From contig DAOVRJ010000127.1 in NCBI GenBank assembly GCA_030628225.1, forward strand, positions 1 to 6,993: a DNA stretch of 6,993 nt. Reading direction: 5' to 3'. This stretch comes from Candidatus Zixiibacteriota bacterium. Its GTDB lineage: Bacteria > SM23-81. The notes below the pieces were generated by a model. That model was not told the origin of the DNA. It did not search any database and worked only from the letters and a program-made list of their open reading frames with translations. Shown here piece after piece: positions 1 to 4,797 of this stretch (its first letter is position 1; every line of letters begins with the position of its first letter). The position numbers were made by a program, and so were the translations under genes.

Positions 1-402
1 GAATTTCATATAGCCATTGATTCCCAATATGTCGGTGGACTTTATAAGCTTGCGAAATTTCGTTATATTTATGTTATCTATTTCATACACCGTATAAAGC
101 GAAAGTTGTCAATGGTGGTATCTCCTCCTTGGACTGGCGGTATGAAAGTCGGTGTGTTTGCAAGCAGGTCACCAGTGCGACCGAACCCTATCGGTCTTAG
201 CGTTGTTCGTATAAAGCACATTGTAGATAACGAGATTCACACATCGGGTCTAGATGTGTTTGATGGAACTCCACTACTTGACATCAAACCATATATAAAA
301 GACCTGGATACAAAATCCGATGCCAATTATGGTTGGATCGAAAAAATGGATGACCATGAACATCTCCTTTTACATATTAAAGGTATTCCCCATGATTACT
401 AA
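1..402 (+). CDS. trmO: TrmO/TsaA-like tRNA (t6A37) N6-methyltransferase, 5' end cut by window
   Basis: The frame is open from base 1, and 133 residues are visible before TAA at 400-402, so the true start lies upstream. Two family signatures are seen. GVFASRSPVRPNPIGLS (151-201) is the hallmark SAM-binding segment of the TrmO/TsaA/YaeB family, and DGTPLLDIKPYI (262-297) is the second conserved block. The upstream stretch (GLYKLAKFRYIYVIYFIHR) fits the beta-barrel segment before the signature. The known role of the family is SAM-dependent methylation of N6-threonylcarbamoyladenosine at position 37 of tRNA-Thr, in the cytoplasm. No C-terminal extension like that of E. coli TrmO is present, so this is a short single-domain version. 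The gene is A+T-rich, unlike DNA right of 1240. Its stop lies 24 bases before an attC-like structure, the normal layout of a gene cassette. An in-frame TTG at 106 is not a credible start because homology continues upstream of it. Confidence 0.88.
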   Translation, partial: EFHIAIDSQYVGGLYKLAKFRYIYVIYFIHRIKRKLSMVVSPPWTGGMKVGVFASRSPVRPNPIGLSVVRIKHIVDNEIHTSGLDVFDGTPLLDIKPYIKDLDTKSDANYGWIEKMDDHEHLLLHIKGIPHDY

Positions 403-426
403 ATAAAATGCAGATGAATGCAACTT

Positions 427-510
427 CATATAACAGAGCGTATCTGGCTTCTCTACGCTTCGCCCAAATTCCCCTTCGGGGAACTTCAGATACGCTCGAA
501 ACGTTAAATG
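427..510 (+). repeat. attC-like integron recombination site (cassette end)
   Basis: Seen directly are three nested inverted repeats. The outer arms are CATATAAC (427-434) and GTTAAATG (503-510), complementary at 7 of 8 positions. The middle arms are GAGCGTATCTG (436-446) and CAGATACGCTC (487-497), a perfect 11-bp pairing. The inner hairpin is TTCCCC-ttc-GGGGAA (469-483). GTTAAAT at 503-509 fits the integron core site GTTRRRY exactly, and the left arm ends in AAC as an inverse core does. The site begins 24 bases after the trmO stop. Position, length (84 bases) and arm order match attC (R''-L''-variable loop-L'-R'). Two points are atypical: the unpaired spacers are uneven (1 base left, 5 right), and I see no obvious extrahelical base in the L arm. 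It is not a terminator, since no T-run follows on either strand. A REP-like element is the alternative. Confidence 0.72.
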
Positions 511-554
511 AAAAAATCGGGCAGTTTTTAAGAAGAAATACGGATATGAACGAT

Positions 555-560
555 AGGAGG
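555..560 (+). promoter_or_regulatory. Shine-Dalgarno AGGAGG deciding the GTG start at 572
   Basis: AGGAGG is a perfect anti-SD match. It lies 11 bases before GTG 572 but 47 bases before the alternative ATG 608, which has no purine-rich site of its own nearby. This favours GTG 572, although the spacing is slightly long. The SD sits inside a 9-codon ORF (ATG 546 to TGA 575) whose stop overlaps the GTG as GTGA. Confidence 0.55.
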
Positions 561-571
561 ATTATCATAAA

Positions 572-1216
572 GTGACACATCCAATCTGCAATTTAATTCT
601 AAAGACTATGAGAAAATCAATTTTTATATCAGCTATCGGTGTTGTTTTCCTATTATCTGCGTGTAGCCAACAAACTTCTACAAACGACCAAAGTCAAAAC
701 GAAAACTTTCCTGCGCCTGAACAACAATCGGATCAAATGCAAAAAGATAATCACGAATTGCCAGAGGATCTGAAGCTTTATGAAAATGCCGATTATAAAT
801 TTAAGGCCAAGATATTTTCTCATTGGGACATACAAAAAGCTGGTTGTCCTTTTAAGACAAAAGGAGAACATCTATGCGATATATTTTTTGTGGAGCCTGG
901 GCCTAATTACACTAATGACCCAGTTGACAGAGAAGTTAGGTTTACGGTAAGTATTTATAAATCATCGACTTCAGATTCAATTTTACAAGAGACATATGCC
1001 GGGGAAATAATACAGGAAAATGACTTTATGGTAGGAAATATAAATGGCAGAGAGTATATTTTTAAAGTAAGGAGCATGATCGAAGATAAGATAGTTAGGC
1101 TGAGGAAGTTAATAATAAAAACAGGAAAATATGCCTATGTCATTCACAGCGATCTTTGTGATGATGAAAAAAAAGAATGCGATCGGATCCTATCCAGTTT
1201 CGTTTTTACGAACTAA
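572..1216 (+). CDS. Exported lipoprotein, PsbP/Mog1-like fold suspected
   Basis: The 214-residue product starts with a lipoprotein signal: basic residues at 11-15 (K11, R14, K15), a hydrophobic stretch (IFISAIGVVFLL), then the lipobox LSAC with C31 as the lipidated residue. Serine follows it, a +2 residue compatible with the outer membrane. A polar linker rich in Q, N and D (32-66) leads to a domain of about 145 residues. The opening LYENADYKFKAKIFSHWDI and the ending ILSSFVFTN recall PsbP/Mog1-fold lipoproteins; that is a resemblance, not a firm assignment. Four cysteines of the mature domain (C92, C102, C196, C203) come in two close pairs and could form two disulfides outside the cytoplasm. 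The GTG start is chosen for its AGGAGG; an ATG at 608 would give a 202-residue form with a more classical short signal peptide. The gene follows an attC-like site in the same orientation, so it is probably a cassette gene. It is A+T-rich like trmO. No function is assigned. Confidence 0.8.
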   Translation: MTHPICNLILKTMRKSIFISAIGVVFLLSACSQQTSTNDQSQNENFPAPEQQSDQMQKDNHELPEDLKLYENADYKFKAKIFSHWDIQKAGCPFKTKGEHLCDIFFVEPGPNYTNDPVDREVRFTVSIYKSSTSDSILQETYAGEIIQENDFMVGNINGREYIFKVRSMIEDKIVRLRKLIIKTGKYAYVIHSDLCDDEKKECDRILSSFVFTN

Positions 1217-1238
1217 CGGGAATCAGCAGGACATCGAC

Positions 1239-1297
1239 AACGGCAGGTATCTGGCTTGGCAGAAAGAAGCTTTTGCGATACAGCAGATGCACTCGAA
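1239..1297 (+). repeat. Degenerate attC-like remnant at the composition boundary
   Basis: AAC (1239-1241), five bases, then GTATCTGGCTT (1247-1257) repeats the left half of the attC-like site at 432-450 with identical spacing (AAC 432-434, GTATCTGGCTT 440-450). Downstream, CAGATGCACTCGAA (1284-1297) matches the right half of that site (487-500) at 12 of 14 positions. The order is the same and the interval is 10 bases shorter. No GTTRRRY core follows, so if it is an attC it should be inactive at that end. It begins 23 bases after the lipoprotein stop, where a cassette's attC is expected. It overlaps a separate hairpin, GCAGATG (1283-1289) with CATCTGC (1301-1307). A chance match cannot be excluded. 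Confidence 0.42.
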
Positions 1298-1355
1298 TGT
1301 CATCTGCCACGTGTCCCCAAGTTTCACCCGCGTCAGAACTCGCCACACATTTTCG

Positions 1356-1363
1356 AAAGGAGG
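1356..1363 (+). promoter_or_regulatory. Ribosome binding site AAAGGAGG for the lipoprotein at 1370
   Basis: AAAGGAGG ends 6 bases before ATG 1370. It selects this start over in-frame upstream codons, which would add a non-hydrophobic segment in front of a complete signal peptide. Confidence 0.8.
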
Positions 1364-1369
1364 GTTTCG

Positions 1370-1846
1370 ATGAACAAGCTCCTCGCTCTCACGCTCATTC
1401 TCTCGCTGGCCTGTTTGAATATCATCGGCTGTGGCGGCGGAGAAAAAAAAGAGTCCGCACCAGCAACTGAGCAGGAGGCAAAAGGCACTACCACCCCTGC
1501 GCCGATAGAGGAAACCGCTGCGGTAACCCTCACCTGGGAGCAGATCCCGGTCTATCCTGGGGCCAGTCTGGAGGAGGAATTCACCATCACAGATAACCCG
1601 CAGTATGAATTGTTTGAAAGGCGGCTCTACAAAACCCAGGAGGCACCGAAAAAGATCGACGCTTTCTACAGGGATCAGATGTCCAAGAAAGGTTGGAAAA
1701 GTTTTGGGCATTACGAAATGGACGGGGTCTTTGAGAGCACCTGGGGCACAAAGGATAAGAACATCCTGTGTTGGGTGAAAACCAAGGAAACTCGCCTCGG
1801 GGGAAGTACCGATATTAATATCCTCAGGGCGGAGGGAAAGAAGTAG
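1370..1846 (+). CDS. Small lipoprotein, unknown function
   Basis: The product has 158 residues. The N-terminus is a typical lipoprotein signal: K3, the hydrophobic LLALTLILSLACLNI, and the lipobox IIGC with C21 lipidated, followed by GGG. A linker rich in E, A, T and P (25-54) tethers a domain of about 100 residues. Visible marks are IPVYPGA (59-65), IDAFYRDQMSKKGW (96-109) and a following FESTWGTKDK. This YPGA...FY-x3-M/L-x3-GW layout is common in small bacterial lipoproteins in which a short alpha/beta unit follows the tether. I know no assigned activity for it. The start is fixed by a strong RBS. It is the first gene of clearly G+C-richer composition after the cassette-like region. The radical SAM gene begins 111 bases later on the same strand with no clear terminator between, so co-transcription is possible but unproven. 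Confidence 0.85.
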   Translation: MNKLLALTLILSLACLNIIGCGGGEKKESAPATEQEAKGTTTPAPIEETAAVTLTWEQIPVYPGASLEEEFTITDNPQYELFERRLYKTQEAPKKIDAFYRDQMSKKGWKSFGHYEMDGVFESTWGTKDKNILCWVKTKETRLGGSTDINILRAEGKK

Positions 1847-1957
1847 TTGCCGGTAGCAGACGAGGATATTTTTCCTTCACTACACGGTGAGCTCTCGACA
1901 TTCGACGTGAGAAAAACCTACGGCCAGAAACAAAAGTAAACACCATCTCAAAAGGTG

Positions 1958-2758
1958 ATGGATACGACTCAGATGGAAGAGGAACGAGCAGACAAAGAGA
2001 ACCACATTGAAGAAGGACACACAGGTATTCCGCTATACGATCCGGTGGAACTGGCCAAAAAGCTGCAGAAAATCGTCCTGCGGGCTAGCCAGCGCAAATA
2101 CTACCGTCTGGCCAGGGCCGGGCGCTGGTACGGCGGGATTGCCACTGCCGACTGCTGCGGCTGTAATCTGCGGTGTGTGTTCTGCTGGAGCGGGAAGCCC
2201 CGGGATAACCCGGACAAGGTGGGCACTTTTTACGAATCCCAACAGGTGGCCAGAGCTCTGGTCACCTGCGCCCGGAAGCACCGCTACCAGCTGGTGCGCA
2301 TCAGCGGCAACGAGCCCACCCTGGGCAGGGACCATCTCCTCCAGGTCATCCGTGCCGTGGAGCGGGCCGGCCTGGCTTTCATGCTGGAGACCAACGGCAC
2401 TCTTATCGACCTGTCTTTGGCCAAAGCTCTATCCTCCTTCGCCAAGGTGCACGTCCGCGTCTCCCTGAAGGGAACCGATGCAGAGGAATTTTCCCGGCTG
2501 ACCGGCGCGCGCCCGGAGGGCTTCTCCCTTCAGCTATCTGCGCTGGAGAACCTTTTGGTGGCGGGGGTAAGTTGTCATCCTGCCGTGGTGACCTCCTTCA
2601 GCTCCTCAGATAACCTAAGGCAACTCAAAAAGACGCTGCAGACTATCCATCCAGAGTTGGTTCCCAATCTGGAAGAGGAAACGATCATCCTATACCCCCA
2701 CGTGGCCCGGCGGCTGAAGCAGGCTGGTCTATATCCCAGAGAGGCGTATCGTCCGTAA
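1958..2758 (+). CDS. Radical SAM protein, probably COG2108-like, function unknown
   Basis: The product has 266 residues from ATG 1958. The radical SAM cluster motif is CNLRCVFC (C69, C73, C76), whose three cysteines bind a [4Fe-4S] cluster that cleaves SAM. Other family features are SGNEPT (116-121), at the place of the usual GGEP SAM-contact motif, LETNG (143-147), and HVRVSLKG (165-172) on a later core strand. Two more cysteines (C66, C67) sit just before the motif. There is no obvious C-terminal SPASM or extra cluster domain, so it is a compact core enzyme. The pattern resembles uncharacterised proteins described as related to pyruvate formate-lyase activating enzyme (COG2108); this comes from memory of the family. 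The substrate is unknown and the neighbours do not reveal it. The start is uncertain: GTG 1955, ATG 1958 and ATG 1973 are all in frame, and AAAAGGTGAT (1950-1959) would best serve ATG 1973. Confidence 0.88.
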   Translation: MDTTQMEEERADKENHIEEGHTGIPLYDPVELAKKLQKIVLRASQRKYYRLARAGRWYGGIATADCCGCNLRCVFCWSGKPRDNPDKVGTFYESQQVARALVTCARKHRYQLVRISGNEPTLGRDHLLQVIRAVERAGLAFMLETNGTLIDLSLAKALSSFAKVHVRVSLKGTDAEEFSRLTGARPEGFSLQLSALENLLVAGVSCHPAVVTSFSSSDNLRQLKKTLQTIHPELVPNLEEETIILYPHVARRLKQAGLYPREAYRP

Positions 2759-2821
2759 TCTTGGATTCTCCGGAGAAGACAAAATCGGATTTGCCCGGCT
2801 TTCTTCAGCTGGCTAAAGGGA

Positions 2822-2849
2822 GGGAGAATATCCTGCTTCTCCCTTTTTT
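2822..2849 (+). terminator. Rho-independent terminator of the radical SAM gene
   Basis: GGGAGAA (2822-2828), an 8-base loop and TTCTCCC (2837-2843) form a 7-bp stem followed directly by six T residues (2844-2849). It lies 64 bases past the radical SAM stop and ends transcription in the + direction before the convergent gene. Confidence 0.85.
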
Positions 2850-2865
2850 ATTCGGGGAAGCCCAT

Positions 2866-2889
2866 AAAAAAACCGCCATGACCTGGCGG
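2866..2889 (-). terminator. Rho-independent terminator of the DUF4912/DUF1957 unit
   Basis: Read on the minus strand, CCGCCA, a 5-base loop and TGGCGG form a 6-bp G+C-rich stem (2873-2889), followed by seven T residues (2872 down to 2866). It lies 28 bases past the stop of the DUF1957 remnant. It is back to back with the + strand terminator, as expected between convergent units. Confidence 0.87.
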
Positions 2890-2917
2890 GGCTGACCACC
2901 TGAATGTCCGTTATCCC

Positions 2918-3571
2918 TCATTCGGTACTCCGGTATACTCGATAATCAATCTCCGGGAAGATATTGTCCCTGCCCTCGATCTCCTCCAACCAGCCGCCAT
3001 CGATCCGGCTATCCTTGATCTCCTGATACAACCTGGTAAATCGCAGAATGTGATCCTTGGTCCGGCGTATACCATAGAATGCCGTATCACCCCCCTTCAT
3101 CATAAAAGCCCAATCGCTGCTTTGAGCCAACAAAAGCTCCCGGGCCGCCTGATTCAAGGCCCTGTTCTCCAATGAGGTGGGCTGCGTCTTCTCGTCGGCC
3201 AGCTCCGTCATTCGCTCTGCGGCCTTGTGCAGATGACGGTAAATCCAGTCGTTGCTCCCATCCAACCAAACATCGTTGTAGCCCTTATGACCCCAGCTGG
3301 ACGCAGATGGAGTGGAAACCTGGTGGGTGGGATACATCTCCAGATATTCGCTGAGGGTGATCATTCTGAAGACCTTTTGCTCAAAAGCCACCTTACGCAA
3401 TAACATCTCCAGCCATTGGGGACCCTCATACCACCAGTGACCGAAAAGCTCCGCATCGTAGGGAGCCACCACAATGGGCGGTTTGCCCATGAAATCTCGA
3501 AGATACTCGATCTGCCGCTCCCGGTTGAACATAAAATTCCCGGCATGTTCAGCGGCCTTCTCCCTCCCGCC
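2918..3571 (-). pseudogene. DUF1957 / GH57 branching-enzyme-like gene, N-terminal ~300 codons missing
   Basis: The frame encodes the C-terminal part of a DUF1957 protein (glycoside hydrolase family 57, 1,4-alpha-glucan branching type). Seen are EHAGNFMFNRERQIEYL, then PPIVVAPYDAELFGHWW (GH57 motif 4, whose Asp is the family acid/base), then SSWGHKGYNDVWL, NDWIYRHLHKA, QAARELLLAQSSDWAF, and an apparently natural end, RDNIFPEIDYRVY. Family members run to roughly 520 residues. Here only about 217 codons lie between the DUF4912 stop (TGA 3572-3574) and the end. The N-terminal barrel half with the catalytic Glu nucleophile and the usual start are absent. The homologous frame begins straight after that stop, in the same frame: TGA, then GGREKAAEHAGNF. 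The first plausible start, ATG at 3532 (MFNRER), has no proper RBS; that form would have 204 residues. The RBS-like GGGAGGGAGAA after the TGA is better placed for an out-of-frame ATG. An internal deletion is inferred; an assembly error is the alternative. Confidence 0.8.
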
Positions 3572-4360
3572 TCAGGTCGTTCCCTCAACACCTGCTTCTG
3601 GAAATTGACTGTGTGGCAACAATTTCTCAGGTTTCTTCTGGAGATCACGGGAGCTATTTCCCTGCTCCCTCCCTTCGGAAAGGTCATACATCCTGGCGCA
3701 CTCGTCCCCCACGCTCATCCAGGACTCATCCTGCACATCGGATATGCCGGCACGAGGAGTGGTCACCACGTTGGACCGGGCCAGGGGCGAAAAGCGTTCC
3801 TGGTCGTCCAGCAGACCGATCTCCACACAATAGGAGCGATTAGAGGCGGGAACGTTGATATGCCAGTTATTGCTCCCGTCAGTGATCTCGATATCGAACA
3901 TTCGGCGAGCTTTCCGACCATCGTCAGCCGGGCCGGCTATCTGGTATACCCGGAGAGCCATTTCTAACCCCTGATCTCCTGTGCCCGATGAGATCTGAAC
4001 CTCCATCAGCCGCGCAGCCGTGATCTCCCAGTAGGCAAAAATCCAGTGAGGATCTCGAACCATCAGCACGATTCTGTTATCGCCATAGTTCATGGGGAGC
4101 TCCTGAAACTCGGGAGGTATCGACTCCTCTGGCTTTTCTGGCGGGCTGTATTTAGACTGCTCTACCTTCTGCTCCTCTGTGGACTGGACAACCGGAGAGA
4201 TAGGCTTTTGGGGGGGAGCAAAAATGTCGTGATTCACCCTTCCCCAAAGATGGCTCAACAGCTTCTTCTTGCTCATCGATCGCCATCCGGGAATTCCCGC
4301 TTGCTGAGCAAGTGCCTGAAGCTCTTTTTTAGTTTTGGAGTGCAAATGGCCTCGACCCAT
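3572..4360 (-). CDS. DUF4912 protein with Rho-N/SAP-like N-terminus
   Basis: The product has 262 residues. Residues 9-40 (SKTKKELQALAQQAGIPGW, then SMSKKKLLSHL) form a two-helix motif like the Rho termination-factor N-terminal/SAP-like element, often a nucleic-acid-binding module. A linker rich in P, E and Q (48-85) follows. The DUF4912 domain (about 88-205) shows LPMNYGDNRIVLMVRDPHW then FAYWEI (88-113), and later WHINVPASNRSYCVEIGLL (166-184). From knowledge of the family, DUF4912 genes commonly sit next to DUF1957/GH57 glucan genes, which matches the remnant downstream, but the biochemical role is not established. A link to alpha-glucan metabolism is therefore only contextual. ATG 4360 is preceded on the minus strand by GAAAGG (4368-4373) with 7 bases of spacing and by a sigma-70 promoter about 75 bases upstream. 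The C-terminal tail (about 225-262) is charged and low in pattern. Confidence 0.87.
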   Translation of the reverse strand: MGRGHLHSKTKKELQALAQQAGIPGWRSMSKKKLLSHLWGRVNHDIFAPPQKPISPVVQSTEEQKVEQSKYSPPEKPEESIPPEFQELPMNYGDNRIVLMVRDPHWIFAYWEITAARLMEVQISSGTGDQGLEMALRVYQIAGPADDGRKARRMFDIEITDGSNNWHINVPASNRSYCVEIGLLDDQERFSPLARSNVVTTPRAGISDVQDESWMSVGDECARMYDLSEGREQGNSSRDLQKKPEKLLPHSQFPEAGVEGTT

Positions 4361-4435
4361 AACACGACCTTTCTGACCAGTTCTGTGCGGACATCTCTGT
4401 TTTCATAAAGATGTTTTCTCGCCGTAAAACAATTT

Positions 4436-4464
4436 AAATTATCAATTTCAGGCGAAAATGTCAA
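4436..4464 (-). promoter_or_regulatory. Sigma-70-type promoter for the DUF4912 gene
   Basis: On the minus strand, a perfect -35 box TTGACA (4464-4459), a 17-base spacer and -10 TAATTT (4441-4436) are seen. The -10 keeps the key T1, A2 and T6 positions. The expected start near 4429 leaves a leader of about 70 bases before ATG 4360. Confidence 0.7.
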
Positions 4465-4582
4465 GCCTCTTTGAAAAAAAGAGCCTGCCGGCGAAACAGA
4501 CCCGTTTTTCCCATGCTGATTTACCGCATTCTGTTAAGATTTTTGAAGATTTTTCCTCTTTCATGTAAAATAGAACTTGTGG

Positions 4583-4617
4583 ATTCGAGATTGGAGATTC
4601 GAGAATCGAGAATCGGA
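4583..4617 (+). repeat. Five imperfect tandem heptamers (ATTCGAG type)
   Basis: ATTCGAG, ATTGGAG, ATTCGAG, AATCGAG and AATCGGA follow one another exactly in 7-base register. The tract is noncoding and resembles the short tandem repetitive heptamers found between genes in some bacteria. Confidence 0.75.
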
Positions 4618-4720
4618 AGGGCTGTGTAATCTTCAATTTTCATTTTGCAATTTGAAGTGAATTACCCCCGCTCACGAGCGGCGGTATCCTGCCATGTTTT
4701 TACGAATGGGGAGTTGGGTT

Positions 4721-4796
4721 GCACTCCGAGCTCCGCACTCCGAGTTCCAAACTCTCTCAACTCTCTCAACTCTCCAAACTCGCTCAACTCTCTATC
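4721..4796 (+). repeat. Short tandem repeat tract: 14-bp duplicate then 9-bp units
   Basis: GCACTCCGAGCTCC (4721-4734) is followed directly by GCACTCCGAGTTCC (4735-4748), 13 of 14 identical. Three bases later come five 9-base units: CTCTCTCAA twice, CTCTCCAAA, CTCGCTCAA and CTCTCTATC (4752-4796). The left part also reads as heptamers (CTCCGAG, CTCCGCA, CTCCGAG, TTCCAAA from 4724). The tract stops one base short of the CsgG-like gene's stop codon, so on the minus strand it forms the start of that gene's 3' untranslated region. Confidence 0.8.
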
Positions 4797-4797
4797 T

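Larger units (their letters stand above)
4361..4797 (+). other. Intergenic region with promoter, hairpins and short tandem repeats; no gene
   Basis: No credible gene is seen in these 437 bases. Short ORFs across it translate repeat DNA into low-complexity peptide. It holds the leader and promoter of the DUF4912 gene on its left. Next is a 6-bp hairpin CTCTTT/AAAGAG (4467-4483) just upstream of the -35 box. An A+T-rich stretch and five heptamers (4583-4617) follow. CTTCAA/TTGAAG arms lie at 4631-4657, and the hairpin CCGCTC-ac-GAGCGG at 4668-4681. A second repeat tract (4721-4796) then runs up to the stop codon of the CsgG-like gene. I see no T-tailed terminator for that gene. Confidence 0.7.

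Noticed and set aside
106-402. Complete small gene starting at TTG 106
   Set aside because: The frame is open to base 1, and the upstream residues continue the TrmO family pattern, so the gene is cut by the window.
436-497. Perfect 11-bp inverted repeat as a transcription terminator after trmO
   Set aside because: No T-run follows on either strand, the arms are 40 bases apart, and outer arms with integron core sequence enclose it, so the attC reading is better.
1283-1307. Hairpin GCAGATG/CATCTGC as a terminator for the lipoprotein at 572-1216
   Set aside because: The 7-bp stem has an 11-base loop and is followed by CACGTG rather than a T-run.
1256-1369. Upstream extension of the lipoprotein at 1370
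   Set aside because: It would place a polar segment before a complete lipoprotein signal peptide and ignore the strong RBS at 1356-1363.
2007-2468. 153-codon + strand ORF inside the radical SAM gene
   Set aside because: It is rich in P, S, A, W and R with no domain pattern; it is an out-of-frame reading of the G+C-rich radical SAM gene.
3416-3967. 183-codon + strand ORF opposite the DUF4912 and DUF1957 genes
   Set aside because: The minus strand carries recognisable domain motifs over the same bases, while this frame has none and no RBS.
4583-4797. CRISPR-like repeats
   Set aside because: The units are only 7-14 bases and directly adjacent, with no spacers and no cas genes nearby.
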